Below, in pieces: positions 40,767 through 52,132 of a stretch of DNA of 64,000 nucleotides. A model generated the notes under the pieces. That model was not told the origin of the DNA. It was given only the letters and a program-made list of their open reading frames with translations, and did not search any database. Each line of letters opens with the position of its first letter. The first letter of the stretch is position 1. This DNA comes from Sinorhizobium shofinae (GTDB lineage: Bacteria > Pseudomonadota > Alphaproteobacteria > Rhizobiales > Rhizobiaceae): the NCBI GenBank assembly GCA_001704765.1, contig MBFK01000100.1, positions 139,900 to 203,899 of the forward strand. Direction: 5' to 3'. A program made the translations under genes and the position numbers.

Positions 40767-42587
40767 CTATTTCGGAGCGACGAGAACGGAAAGCGGCGAG
40801 ATGACCGCATTGGGCCAGGAGCCGCCGACGAAGAAGCGAACCGGTTGGTTGCCGCTGGGCGCTTCGGTTTCGAGCGTACCGGCAAGCGCCAGGCTGCCGT
40901 TGCGATAGGGCACCACGCCGGCGACCGACATTTGGCCCGACGCTCCGACGAAATCGGCCCGGTCGAGCCGCGCCGTGCCATCGGCAAAGCTTGCCTTTAT
41001 GTTCGCCGCCTGGAAGTCGAAGCTGGCCTCGTTCGCTTGCGAAAGCGAAAAGAATTCGCCCTTGCGGACGAGATCGGCAAAGGCGTGGGCGTCGAAGCCG
41101 GCGATGCTGCCATTAGTCAGCGAAAAGGTGAGATTGCCCGAGATGTCGCCAATGCCGGTTGCCCAGACGGGGCGATCGGTTCCAATATCGATGCTGAGAA
41201 TTCCCCTGCCGTCCGGGACCGGACCGTTGAGGCCGAAGCCGCCGAGCACCGCGGCGAAATCGGCGTCCTTGAGGCGCGCCTGCAGCCGGCCGCCGTGCTC
41301 CAGCCCTTCCTCCGAGAGCACGGCGCGGCCGCTCAAGCTGCCATTGGCGTAATTGCTGTCGCCAATGTCGAGTGACGCGCGCTTCCCATCGATCATCACC
41401 CCTGCGGCGACGTCCGTGAGGTGCAAGGGACCGGCGAGGACCTCCTGAGAGGAAAGTCGAACGTCGGTGTGCCAGGCACCGACAAAGGATTGCACCAGGC
41501 GCCAAAGGCGGTCGTTGCGGCCGAGCGGTGTGAGCGCGGTGACCGGAACGCCGTTGAGGTCGATGCGATCGAAGGCAAGCGTCCCCTCGAGGCTTGGCGC
41601 CTTGCCGTCCTGCAGGGCGATATCCAGCACGCCCGTTGCGCTGGCGCCGCCCATCGTAAATTCCAGATCGTCCAGCTTGAGCGTCTTCTCGCCGGTGGTC
41701 ACTCTGGTGTCGATGCTGAGCCCTCCCGGGGGGAGCGTCGCTGGCGAAGTGCCCTTGAACCACCCAACGAGTGTTGCGAGTGAGGTCGCGGACAGTTGCA
41801 GATGACCCGACGCGAAGGGAACGGATGAAAGATTACCGACGCCCTCGAAGGAGAAGGTCAGCGGCGCCGACGTGATCGATGTCTTGAGGAATGCGTTCCG
41901 TCTCGCGAAGAGACTGAGGGGATCCTCGCAGACGAACGCCCAGGCAACCTCCTCGCCGCCCAAGCGCGCCGACAGTTGCGCGCTCAATCGTTCTGCGAAG
42001 GAGGGCCATTTGATCGTGCCGGAGATTCCGGGAATGTCGACGTCATTGCCACCGGTCATCCGGTCGAGCACGCGCAGCCGGCCATTGATGATGGCGATGT
42101 CTCCGAAGGGGCTTTCCTGGGGCGCTGCAGCAGCCTCGGGCGGGGCGAGCCACTGCGGCTTTTGCCAATTGATTGTGCCGTCGGCCCGACGCTCGATCGT
42201 GAGGACAGGATCGACGAGGCTGATGTCCTCAAGCGTCGGTTCGCCGAGAAGGGCCGAAAGCGGGCTGAACGATGCGGTAATGCGGCCGATTTCGGCAAGC
42301 GGGCGGGGTTCGGGGCCGGTCGATTGGATCGTCGCCGACGGCAAGGTCAACAGCGGTTCCGGCCAGAATCGGATCCCCGGCTCACCGTTGATCCTGCTCT
42401 TGCCGCCGGACCAGCTATCGAGTGTCCGCTCCATCATCGCGCGCACACCGGTTGTCGAGACGAGCAGGGGCAGCGCGGCGTTGTACCCGATGGCGAGAGC
42501 GATGCCGACCGCGGCAGACCAGACGAAATGGCGGCGGCGCAGGCGCAGCCTCAAGACGCGCGATATTTTCCGGATAAGTCTGGTCAT
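40767..42587 (-). CDS. AsmA-family protein
   Basis: 606 residues from the ATG at 42587. A basic stretch (TRLIRKISRVLRLRLRRRHF) and one membrane helix (VWSAAVGIALAIGYNAALPL) are followed by a long periplasmic beta-rich region with AsmA features (ALLGEPTLEDISLVDPVLTI, AGVMIDGKRASLDIGD). AsmA-like proteins are thought to form lipid-conducting grooves between the membranes. An in-frame ATG at 42659 would add 24 residues; neither has a good ribosome site. Divergent from acetoacetyl-CoA synthetase. Confidence 0.75.
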   Translation of the reverse strand: MTRLIRKISRVLRLRLRRRHFVWSAAVGIALAIGYNAALPLLVSTTGVRAMMERTLDSWSGGKSRINGEPGIRFWPEPLLTLPSATIQSTGPEPRPLAEIGRITASFSPLSALLGEPTLEDISLVDPVLTIERRADGTINWQKPQWLAPPEAAAAPQESPFGDIAIINGRLRVLDRMTGGNDVDIPGISGTIKWPSFAERLSAQLSARLGGEEVAWAFVCEDPLSLFARRNAFLKTSITSAPLTFSFEGVGNLSSVPFASGHLQLSATSLATLVGWFKGTSPATLPPGGLSIDTRVTTGEKTLKLDDLEFTMGGASATGVLDIALQDGKAPSLEGTLAFDRIDLNGVPVTALTPLGRNDRLWRLVQSFVGAWHTDVRLSSQEVLAGPLHLTDVAAGVMIDGKRASLDIGDSNYANGSLSGRAVLSEEGLEHGGRLQARLKDADFAAVLGGFGLNGPVPDGRGILSIDIGTDRPVWATGIGDISGNLTFSLTNGSIAGFDAHAFADLVRKGEFFSLSQANEASFDFQAANIKASFADGTARLDRADFVGASGQMSVAGVVPYRNGSLALAGTLETEAPSGNQPVRFFVGGSWPNAVISPLSVLVAPK

Positions 42588-42755
42588 GTCGGTCGGGTCG
42601 GCGTCGCCTTCGGTGAAACCGTCTGGATAGGCCCTGAAGAGGGCAAATGCAACTGACATGGAAATGTCGTCTTCGCGAGGGCGCCGCCGCCATGCACGCT
42701 GTTTATTTTGCATTGCAGCATGGTATAGAACAGGGCCAGAGGAGTGGAGGAACGC

Positions 42756-44708
<1,953 letters not shown>

Positions 44709-45034
44709 TGTGCCTGGTTTCGGCGATAAACGCCAAGATCGCTCGGGATCGAACCTTATCATCCTCCGTTAACCTGTTCGCACCTGCGGAATTAACCAAG
44801 CCCGCCGACTTGCGGCTCATTGCCTAAAATTGTCGGGTCTGGCGGTAAGGTCTTGTTTAGGTTTGCCGGGGCATGGTCGAGCCAACTGGAGGCCGGTCCA
44901 TAAAGGGTCGGTGCCGCAGCAGCGATGCTGTCACAGACATGACGTCACGCGTCCTCGAGCATTTGTTGGTTAGCATGACTTCAGAGGCGGCCGCGAGCTG
45001 CCTCTTTTTTTGTGTCTGGACGGGCCCCGTGTCC
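44709..45034. other. Intergenic region with orphan terminator
   Basis: 326 bases between convergent acetoacetyl-CoA synthetase and iron-permease genes. No protein gene is supportable. It contains a strong plus-strand terminator (44983-45011) nearly 275 bases after the last plus-strand gene, which makes a small RNA between about 44830 and 45011 possible. Confidence 0.5.
44983..45011 (+). terminator. Strong Rho-independent terminator, possibly of an unannotated small RNA
   Basis: AGAGGC(ggc)…(gct)GCCTCT-type stem followed by seven T residues (45005-45011). It lies 275 bases after the acetoacetyl-CoA synthetase stop. Confidence 0.75.
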
Positions 45035-46717
45035 CTATGAGCGGCTTTCAAGCGACCGTGACACCAGAATGACCGGGATCATGCCGGCCATGACGATGAT
45101 CATGGCGGCGACCGAGGCATCCTCGACCTTCGCGCGCGACGCATCCTCGTAAACGAGCGTGGCAAGCGTATTGAAATTGAACGGGCGCAGCATGATGGTC
45201 GCGGAAAGCTCCTTCATCGTTTCGATGAAGACGAGCAGCGCCGACGTCAGTACCGCCGGACGCATCATCGGCAGAAGCACCGAGCGCAAGGTCTGGGCGC
45301 TGGTCCGGCCGAGCGCGCGGGCGGCCATGTCGAGATGCGGCGAGAGCTTGTGAAAGCCGGCCTCCAGCGTCCCCTCGGCCATGGTGAGGAAGCGCACCGC
45401 GCAGGCATAGACGATTGCAAAGCCCGTCCCGCTCAGGACGAGGCCCGTGGAAACGCCGAAAACGTCGCGCATCCGCGCATCCAAGGCATTGTCGAGCGCC
45501 GCGAGCGGAAAGAGCACACCGATCGCCAGTACCGTGCCCGGCACGCCGTAGCCGAAGGAGGCGAGCCGCCCGGCGACTTCCGTGATCGGCGAGCGCCCGG
45601 TGCGGGCCGCATAGGCCAGAACGAAACCCAGGAACACGGCGGCGAGTGCCGTCAGGCCGGAAACCAGGACGCTGTGCAGCAATGCGTCCAAGAGGCGTGG
45701 CGCCAGGAACTGGTCGAGGCGCTTCAGCGCATAGTTGCCGAGGACCAGGAAGGGGACGGCGAAGCCCGAGAGCACGGGCAGGAGGCAGACGAGCGTTGCC
45801 GTCCATTTCTTCCAGCCGGAAAGCTCGAGGCGCACTGCGTCGTGGACGGCGGCCGTCGTCTTCTGGCTGGAGAAGCGCTGGCTGCGCCGCGCGGCGCGCT
45901 CGACCATCATCAGCCCGACGATGAAGACCAGCATAATGCACGCGATCTGCGCCGCACCGGCAAGGCTGCCGCGGTTGAGCCAGGTGTCGAAGATGGAGAA
46001 AGTCAGGGTCTGGACGCCGAGAAACTCGACCGCGCCGATGTCGTTCATCGTCTCCATGGCAACGAGCGTCAAGCCGATCATGATGGCCGGCCTGGCCATC
46101 GGGATCTGAATTCGCAGGAAGACCTTGACCGGCCCGGCGCCGAGCGTGCGCGCCACATCGGCGGCCGCACGGCCCTGCATCAGAAACATTGAGCGGCAAG
46201 CAAGGTAGATATAGGGATAGAGGACCGAGCTCATCACCAGCACCGCGCCACCGAGCGAGCGCACGTCCGGAAACCAATAGTCCCGGCTCGTCTGAAACCC
46301 GAAGAGCGCCCGGACCAAACCCTGGACCGGTCCGGTGAAGGTCAGGAGTTCGCCGAAGGCATAGGCCGCGAGATATGCCGGTATGGCGAGCGGCAGCACG
46401 AGCGCGGCGGAGAGAAAGCGGCGCAGCGGAAATTCGCAGGTCGCCACCAGCCACGCCGTCAAGATGCCGACGATGGCCGTCGCCGTGCCCGTCAGTCCCA
46501 CGAGCATCAGCGTTCTCAGGGTGGCGCGCGGGATCACGTTCTCGATGAGGTGCGGCCAGTCCGCGCCGCCACCTGTCACCGCAAGCCATGCGATAGCGAC
46601 GATCGGCATCAGTACGATTGCCGAGGCAAGGCCGGACCAGGTTGCGAGCAGCCGATGCGTCAGGCCCGTCCCGTACTTGGCGTAGCGTCGCTTGAGGCTT
46701 TTGGTGGTGAAGTGCAA
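45035..46717 (-). CDS. Ferric-iron-type ABC transporter permease (FbpB-like, two fused permease domains)
   Basis: 560 residues from a TTG start. Twelve or so membrane helices in two homologous halves, each with an EAA-type loop (AADVARTLGAGPVKVFLRIQ and LDMAARALGRTSAQTLRSVL). This duplicated layout is that of FbpB/SfuB/AfuB ferric importers. No binding protein or ATPase gene adjoins it; a matching iron-binding-protein gene lies at 56.9 kb. The TTG has GGAACGGA upstream. Confidence 0.82.
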   Translation of the reverse strand: MHFTTKSLKRRYAKYGTGLTHRLLATWSGLASAIVLMPIVAIAWLAVTGGGADWPHLIENVIPRATLRTLMLVGLTGTATAIVGILTAWLVATCEFPLRRFLSAALVLPLAIPAYLAAYAFGELLTFTGPVQGLVRALFGFQTSRDYWFPDVRSLGGAVLVMSSVLYPYIYLACRSMFLMQGRAAADVARTLGAGPVKVFLRIQIPMARPAIMIGLTLVAMETMNDIGAVEFLGVQTLTFSIFDTWLNRGSLAGAAQIACIMLVFIVGLMMVERAARRSQRFSSQKTTAAVHDAVRLELSGWKKWTATLVCLLPVLSGFAVPFLVLGNYALKRLDQFLAPRLLDALLHSVLVSGLTALAAVFLGFVLAYAARTGRSPITEVAGRLASFGYGVPGTVLAIGVLFPLAALDNALDARMRDVFGVSTGLVLSGTGFAIVYACAVRFLTMAEGTLEAGFHKLSPHLDMAARALGRTSAQTLRSVLLPMMRPAVLTSALLVFIETMKELSATIMLRPFNFNTLATLVYEDASRAKVEDASVAAMIIVMAGMIPVILVSRSLESRS

Positions 46718-46795
46718 TCGATCCGTTCCGAGGCAACATGCTGGCAGGAGCCAAACTGGCTCCCGCAGGTCAACATTTCTTTACAGCATCGGCCC

Positions 46796-49700
46796 TCAGT
46801 TCGCCAAGACGCGTTGCGACGGGAAGGATATTTCAACCAGCGTCCCCTCGTTCGGCGCGGAGCTGATGGCGAAATGGGCGCGGTTCGCCTCGGCCATCGC
46901 CTTCGTCAGCGGCAGGCCGAGGCCGGTGCCCTCGCCACGCTTGCGCCCGCCGGTCGTCACCTGCCTGAACGGCTTCATCGCCTGATCGAGCTCGTTGCGC
47001 GTCATGCCGATCCCCGTGTCGCGGATCCTGAGGATGACGCTGCCGTTCGTCTCGTAGGAGGTCGACACGACGATTTGCCCGCCGGACGGCGTGAAGCGGA
47101 TGGCGTTCGCCAAGATGTTGAGCCCGATTTGCTTGATCGACCGCCCGTCGGCCACGACCTCCGGCACCGAGGCAGAGAGCGAGGTGCGGATGATCACGCG
47201 CTGGCTGTTGGCCTGCGGCTGCACCAGCGATACGGCTTCGGAGACCGCCTCGTTGAGGTCCACGGCGCTGAAATCGAGCTCCATCTCGCCCGCCTCGATC
47301 TTTGAGATGTCGAGCAGGTCGTTGACTATGTCGAGCACGTGCCGCCCCGAACGGCCGATGTCGCCGGCATATTCGATGTAGCGGGGGTGGCCGATCGGCC
47401 CGAAATGCTCGCTCGCCATCATGTCGGAAAAGCCGATGATGGCGTTGAGCGGCGTGCGGATCTCGTGGCTCACCCTTGCGAGGAAATCAGTCTTGTGGGC
47501 GTTTGCTGTCTCGGCGGCACGCTTGGCGTTGCGCAACTCCTCCTCGGTCCGCTTCCATTGGGTGATGTCGCGGATGACGGCGCAATAGCCGTTGGAGGAG
47601 GAGAGCCGTCCAATGGTCATGAACAGCGGAATGAAGCCGCCTCCCGCCTCCCGGCCGATCACTTCCCGGCCATCGTTGAGCACGCTTGCGACACCGTGGC
47701 CGGAAAGGCCGTGAAGGTAGTCGATCACCGCCTTCTGGCTCTCATGGGCGAAGAGGACGGCAAACGGCTTTGCGCGCATCTCCTCTTCGTCATAGTTGAA
47801 GAGCGCGCTTGCCGAGCGGTTCATCGTCCGAATGTCGCCGTCCTGCCCGAGGACCACCACGCCGTCGGTAGCCGTTTCGAGGATCGAGCGCAGTTCGTCG
47901 ATTTCCATCCGCAGCCGCGCTTCGGCTCCTGCCGCGTCCGCGTCTGGCGAAGCTTTATCGACGGCGCGTGTGGCCGCGGGAGCCAACGCCAGCATGAGTG
48001 CGCTTCTCCCCTCCCACTGGATTGAATGGAGATGGGCGCTGACCGGTGCAAGCTGACCATTGGCGCGGACCAGGGCCATCGTCCCATCCGGCCGCGTCTC
48101 TCCCGATTCGTCGCCATAGGCGAAGAGGGCCTCCAGTCCTCCCTCCTGCTCGAAGGCCTCGAGTTTTTGGTAACCGGTCAGCCACAGAAATTCCGGATTT
48201 GCGTGCAGCAGCTCGTCGCCATGATGAATGAGGAGCGCGACGGGCAGGCGGTCGAGGATTTCGCTGCTCATGGCGACGCCGCTGCGCGGGGCAGGGGGTG
48301 TATCATCGCCGGCTGCGGGCACCGTGTCCTCTGGCCGGGCGGCAGTTGCCTCGTCCGAGGATGTGCTTTCCGTAGCGGGGGAGGCGGCTTCGGTAGGCGC
48401 TGCGCCTGACGAGCGCTCGTCGTCCTCGCCTGCCGCACTCGGGGGCGTGGTAGGCTCTCCGAAATGTGCGCCGAGCTGCCGCGCAATCTCGCGGAAGGCT
48501 GCTTGCTCGCCGCGCGTCAGCGCCCCGGAACCCGCCGGCCGGCGCTCGTCGAGATCGATGACCTTGTCGGACGGCGGCCGCGCCGGAGTGTCGACAATAC
48601 GAAGGGCGGGCCGCTCGCCGGCAAACGGGTCCTCCGCCGTTGGAGGCTCTCCCGCCGCGCCGTCTTCGGGGCGGCTCTGCGGAGCATCGGCCGCGTCGGA
48701 AGCGTGGGAGCCCGCTCCCGTCCCATCCTGAACCGCGATCGGTTCCTCGGGAGCGTGTTGCGCCGGGCCCTCGACAGGCATGCCCTGGTGCCGGGGAGCC
48801 TCGGTACGGCCGAGCGCCAGCCCACTTGCCCTTGCGTCTTCAATCGCGTCGGCGAGCCTCACGATGCCGAAGCCGCGGAACCCGTCGAACTCGCGCGAAC
48901 GGGAATAGGTCGGCAGGGCGGCGAGGTCGACCGGCACCTTGAGACTCGTCCCCTCGATTGGCCAGAGAATAGTCTTGCCGGACCAGGTGTCGCGGCGATG
49001 CAGAAGCTCGTTGATCTTGTTGTCGGGATCGAGATCGTAGCGGGCTGCGAGCTCGGCGAAGGTCATGCCGACCACGTCGGCCGAGTTCGGGCCAACGGCC
49101 GACGCGAATTCCTCGGAGATTTCGCTGAATCGCCCTCCCGAGTCGATTTTCCACACGAAGCGGACTGCCCGACTACCCGGCGTAAAGGTAAAGCCCGACG
49201 CCGCAGCTGTGCCACTGTCGGCGTCTAATGCTGCCATTTCCGGCGCGGGCTCGTGGGTCTCGGCGCTCGGCGCCGGCTGCGACGGCTCTGCCGCCTCATC
49301 GCCGGACTGGAGAGCCAATTCGCCCTGTTCCTCGTCGATCGGCACGGCATCGGCCGGCTCTTCGGCTGCGGCCAACTCTGTAGTCGCCACGGTCTTGGAA
49401 GCATCTTCCTGCACCGGGGTTTCGGCAGGCTCGTCCGGCGCGGCCGGCGAAAGCGCAGCTTGCCCCGTCTCGACGTCCGTCGACGCTGCTGCGTCGATCG
49501 CGTCTGGCTCGTCCTTCACGGTACTCTCTTCGGTATCCGGCGCTTCGAGCGTGGCTTCCACGGCGAAGAGAAGATGGAGTGCCGGGTGATCGGAGATCTT
49601 GCCGATGGCGGCGGGCAACTGACCCTTCTCGGTCGCGACAGGCCGCTTGATAAGCCGGTCCTTGTCGCGCGCCACCGCCCAGACGAGCGTCTGCCGGATT

Positions 49701-50212
49701 TCGGCCGACAGACCCAAATGTCCGAATCCGGGCGATTGGGCGATGATGCCACCATCGTCGTCGAGCACCGCCATATGTGTGTCCGGTCCGTCCAACCCGG
49801 CGATCATCGCGGCGGCGCGTTCTTCCGTCGAAAGCGCCTTGCCGTTATGCGGAGCGGTGAAGAGAACGGCGTCCTCGCCCGGCCGGATGCGGACCATTTC
49901 CACTGTCGCGTTGAGCGGCAACCGCCGGAAGCCGGCCGCTATCCGGATCAACAACTGGCGACGGTCGCCGACGGCGGCGAGTTGCGCTGCAGCAGCGCGC
50001 AACTGGCGCAGCGAGAGGTCCTTCGGGTTCAACGTGCTATCGATGAAATCATAGACCGAAGCCACGCCGAACAGCTTGGCGCCTTGATCGTTTGCCCACA
50101 GGACGCGTGCCAGATCCTTCGAAAAAAGGACTGACGCATCCCCTCGGGCAAAATGCTCCCGCACCCGTGCATGCACGGCAATGTCGATGAATGGGTACTG
50201 TCTCACGGGCAT
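46796..50212 (-). CDS. cbrA: Multi-PAS sensor histidine kinase, CbrA-like
   Basis: 1138 residues, no obvious membrane segment. N-terminal sensor region (about 1-230); an acidic Pro/Ala/Glu-rich linker (about 230-350); a PAS-like domain (VWKIDSGGRFSEISEEFASA); a second linker; PAS domains near 680-890 (ATDGVVVLGQDGDIRTMNRS); then HisKA with phosphoacceptor His (FLARVSHEIRTPLNAIIGFS) and HATPase (LNILANAIRFTPSGG, RDTGIGM, GEGTGLGLPLTKAMAE). S. meliloti CbrA, which affects DivK/CtrA cell-cycle control and symbiosis, has this design and, as I recall, this neighbourhood. No response regulator gene adjoins it. Confidence 0.82.
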   Translation of the reverse strand: MPVRQYPFIDIAVHARVREHFARGDASVLFSKDLARVLWANDQGAKLFGVASVYDFIDSTLNPKDLSLRQLRAAAAQLAAVGDRRQLLIRIAAGFRRLPLNATVEMVRIRPGEDAVLFTAPHNGKALSTEERAAAMIAGLDGPDTHMAVLDDDGGIIAQSPGFGHLGLSAEIRQTLVWAVARDKDRLIKRPVATEKGQLPAAIGKISDHPALHLLFAVEATLEAPDTEESTVKDEPDAIDAAASTDVETGQAALSPAAPDEPAETPVQEDASKTVATTELAAAEEPADAVPIDEEQGELALQSGDEAAEPSQPAPSAETHEPAPEMAALDADSGTAAASGFTFTPGSRAVRFVWKIDSGGRFSEISEEFASAVGPNSADVVGMTFAELAARYDLDPDNKINELLHRRDTWSGKTILWPIEGTSLKVPVDLAALPTYSRSREFDGFRGFGIVRLADAIEDARASGLALGRTEAPRHQGMPVEGPAQHAPEEPIAVQDGTGAGSHASDAADAPQSRPEDGAAGEPPTAEDPFAGERPALRIVDTPARPPSDKVIDLDERRPAGSGALTRGEQAAFREIARQLGAHFGEPTTPPSAAGEDDERSSGAAPTEAASPATESTSSDEATAARPEDTVPAAGDDTPPAPRSGVAMSSEILDRLPVALLIHHGDELLHANPEFLWLTGYQKLEAFEQEGGLEALFAYGDESGETRPDGTMALVRANGQLAPVSAHLHSIQWEGRSALMLALAPAATRAVDKASPDADAAGAEARLRMEIDELRSILETATDGVVVLGQDGDIRTMNRSASALFNYDEEEMRAKPFAVLFAHESQKAVIDYLHGLSGHGVASVLNDGREVIGREAGGGFIPLFMTIGRLSSSNGYCAVIRDITQWKRTEEELRNAKRAAETANAHKTDFLARVSHEIRTPLNAIIGFSDMMASEHFGPIGHPRYIEYAGDIGRSGRHVLDIVNDLLDISKIEAGEMELDFSAVDLNEAVSEAVSLVQPQANSQRVIIRTSLSASVPEVVADGRSIKQIGLNILANAIRFTPSGGQIVVSTSYETNGSVILRIRDTGIGMTRNELDQAMKPFRQVTTGGRKRGEGTGLGLPLTKAMAEANRAHFAISSAPNEGTLVEISFPSQRVLAN

Positions 50213-50240
50213 GGGCAGGCCTATTGACGGGTCCCTACAG

Positions 50241-50347
50241 CGCCGTGCGTCTTATCAGACGCACAAAGGTCGCTGTAGCACGTTGAATTACTGCATGTTT
50301 TTTTTCCTTCAATCGGCTTCGATCGATGGAAACATGCAGTAGCGCGT
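50241..50347 (-). repeat. Intergenic palindromic repeat, family 2 copy D
   Basis: In reverse orientation: GCTACTGCATG, variable centre, an A-rich run, ACATGCAG, TACAGCGACC, and the perfect hairpin GTGCGTCT/AGACGCAC (50245-50264). It starts 28 bases upstream of the cbrA-like start. Confidence 0.75.
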
Positions 50348-50449
50348 TAACACTCTATTAATACCCGCCGCATCTGCGAGGGTCCAGCGATGGCTCTCTC
50401 TCCGCCATGCCTTTCGCCGCGCAAGGTTAATGGCGATCGTTGGATTTTG

Positions 50450-50476
50450 TGCGATGCACAATTTTGTTGCAATGCA
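50450..50476. promoter_or_regulatory. Two TGCN3GCA boxes upstream of the phasin gene (PhaR-like sites)
   Basis: TGCgatGCA (50450-50458) and TGCaatGCA (50468-50476), each within a longer direct repeat ending GCACAA, 18 bp apart. PhaR repressors of polyhydroxybutyrate genes recognise TGC-N3-GCA sequences, and phasin genes are classical targets. Confidence 0.6.
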
Positions 50477-50551
50477 CAACGAAATCGACTATAGAATTGC
50501 CACCACCCACCGAGGCGCCTCTTAAGAGGGCCACACCAAGGAGCGCATGCC

Positions 50552-50998
50552 ATGGCTACCAAGAAGATCGAAGACGCATTTTCCCTTTCCTTTGACCCGG
50601 CCAAGTTTACCGACGGCTTCCGCGAGTTCGCCGAAAAGGGCGCCCTGCAGTCGAAGGAGGCCTATGCCAAGATGAAGACCGCCGCCGAAGAGGCTACGAA
50701 GACCGTCGAAGCGACGCTTGAAAATGCCCAGTCCGGCTCCGTCGAGCTCGGCCTCAAGGCCATCGACGCGCTGCGCACCAATGCCGAGAACTCGCTCTCG
50801 CACATGGAAGCGCTGCTCGGCGTTAAGTCGCTCTCCGAACTCGTCGAACTGCAGACCGCCTTCATTCGCAAGCAGGCGGAGATCGCCGTCGAACAGGCGA
50901 AGTCGATGCAGGAAGCCACCCGTAAGGTCGCCGAGAACGTCGCCAAGCCCGGCAAGGACGCCGCGGAAAAGGTCGTCTCCACCTTCAAGAAGGGCTGA
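50552..50998 (+). CDS. phaP: Phasin (polyhydroxybutyrate granule protein)
   Basis: 148 residues, all-helical and amphipathic, phasin_2 family: DPAKFTDGFREFAEKGALQS, then LGLKAIDALRTNAENSLSHM and KSLSELVELQTAFIRKQAEI. Phasins coat polyhydroxybutyrate granules and limit their size. TGCN3GCA boxes upstream suggest PhaR control, and a terminator follows. Acetoacetyl-CoA synthetase 6 kb upstream belongs to the same storage cycle. Confidence 0.93.
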   Translation: MATKKIEDAFSLSFDPAKFTDGFREFAEKGALQSKEAYAKMKTAAEEATKTVEATLENAQSGSVELGLKAIDALRTNAENSLSHMEALLGVKSLSELVELQTAFIRKQAEIAVEQAKSMQEATRKVAENVAKPGKDAAEKVVSTFKKG

Positions 50999-51030
50999 TC
51001 GGTCTAACCGCTGCCGTTCGAAATTGTTGG

Positions 51031-51061
51031 AAGGACCGGGTGCTTGCCATCCGGTCTTTTT
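51031..51061 (+). terminator. Terminator of the phasin gene
   Basis: AAGGACCGG pairs with CCGGTCTTT (one G-T pair) around an 11-base loop and continues in T residues. Confidence 0.8.
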
Positions 51062-51144
51062 GCTTGATAATCTGAAGTTAAGGCTTGCAAATCGGCTGAA
51101 GTGACCGTATGTGAGCCGCCAACGCGACGTCGTCGCGCCCCGTG

Positions 51145-51220
51145 TGCGGTTGTAGCTCAGTTGGTTAGAGCGCAGGTTTGTGGCACCTGAGGTCGGTGGT
51201 TCGAGACCACCCAACCGTAC
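51145..51220 (+). tRNA. tRNA-His (GTG anticodon)
   Basis: Cloverleaf visible: acceptor TGCGGTT/AACCGTA, D-arm GCTCAGTTGGTTAGAGC, anticodon arm CAGGT-TTGTGGC-ACCTG with GTG, T-arm GGTGG-TTCGAGA-CCACC. A G precedes the acceptor (position -1) opposite the discriminator C, as in tRNA-His. Confidence 0.96.
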
Positions 51221-51239
51221 CATTTTTTCCCACCAGTTC

Positions 51240-52121
51240 TCAGACGAATATCTGATGCTCCGCGGTCACGAGTTCCTGCAGGAATGAGACGACCGTGCGC
51301 ACGCGCACCAGTTCGCGCGCACTCTCGTGATAGGTCGTCCAGTAGGCGCGCCGTATCGTCGTTTCCGGGAACAGCCGGGTAAGCTCCGGATATTGCCGGG
51401 CGATGTAGTTGTGCAGGATGCCGATGCCGGCGCTGGAGCGGACCGCCTCTGTCTGGCCGGTGGCGCTGGAGATCTCGAAGGAGGCGTCCCAGCTTCGCAT
51501 GATCTCCGCGGAGAAGTTGAGCGAGGGCGTGAAGATCAGATCCTCCACATAGCCGATGCGCCGGTGGTTCTTGAGATCGTCGATCGTCTGAGGCGTGCCG
51601 TAGCGGGCAAGATAATCTGCCGATGTGTAGAGCCCGAGTGTATAATCCGTCAGCTTGGACGAAACGAGACGCCCCTGTTCGGGCCGCTCGATGGTGATGG
51701 CGATGTCCGCCTCGCGCTGCGACAGTGAGAAGGAGCGTGGAACCGGCACGAGCTGCAGCTTCAGTTCCGGATGGCGCGCCGTCAGCCGCCCGAGGCGGGG
51801 CGCCAGGAAGGAGACGCCGAATCCGTCCGGGGCGCCGATGCGCACGGTACCGGCGATCGCCGTGTCGATCCGCCCGATCTGCGATTGCGCCGCGAGCATT
51901 TCGGTTTCCATACGCTCGGCGGCCGAAAGGAAGATCTCGCCCTCGGCGGTCAGCTCGCAGCCGTTCGGCCGGCGCACGAGAAGCCGCGTTTTCAGCGTCT
52001 CCTCAAGCGCGGTGACGCGCCGGCTGAGGGTAGCGTGATTGATGCCGAGCCTCTTCGAGGCGGCGAGGATCTGGCCCGTTCGCGCCACCGCAAGAAACAC
52101 CCTGACGTCGTCCCAGTCCAT
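51240..52121 (-). CDS. LysR-family regulator, probably of mmsA
   Basis: 293 residues from the ATG at 52121, which has AAGGAG seven bases upstream; the earlier ATG (52139) lacks one. Winged helix-turn-helix MDWDDVRVFLAVARTGQILA, ASKRLGINHATLSRRVTALE, then a LysR substrate domain. It diverges from mmsA, the usual sign of a dedicated regulator. Confidence 0.87.
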   Translation of the reverse strand: MDWDDVRVFLAVARTGQILAASKRLGINHATLSRRVTALEETLKTRLLVRRPNGCELTAEGEIFLSAAERMETEMLAAQSQIGRIDTAIAGTVRIGAPDGFGVSFLAPRLGRLTARHPELKLQLVPVPRSFSLSQREADIAITIERPEQGRLVSSKLTDYTLGLYTSADYLARYGTPQTIDDLKNHRRIGYVEDLIFTPSLNFSAEIMRSWDASFEISSATGQTEAVRSSAGIGILHNYIARQYPELTRLFPETTIRRAYWTTYHESARELVRVRTVVSFLQELVTAEHQIFV

Positions 52122-52132
52122 GAACCCGCTCC

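Larger units (their letters stand above)
50213..50551. other. Divergent region between cbrA-like gene and phasin gene
   Basis: 339 bases holding a family 2 repeat (50241-50347) and two TGCN3GCA boxes (50450-50476) before the phasin start. Promoters for both genes must lie here; I see no protein gene. Confidence 0.65.

Noticed and set aside
51145-51220. tRNA-His as an integration site for a mobile element
   Set aside because: The neighbouring genes (phasin, LysR-mmsA) look chromosomal and I saw no integrase or second copy of the tRNA 3' end.
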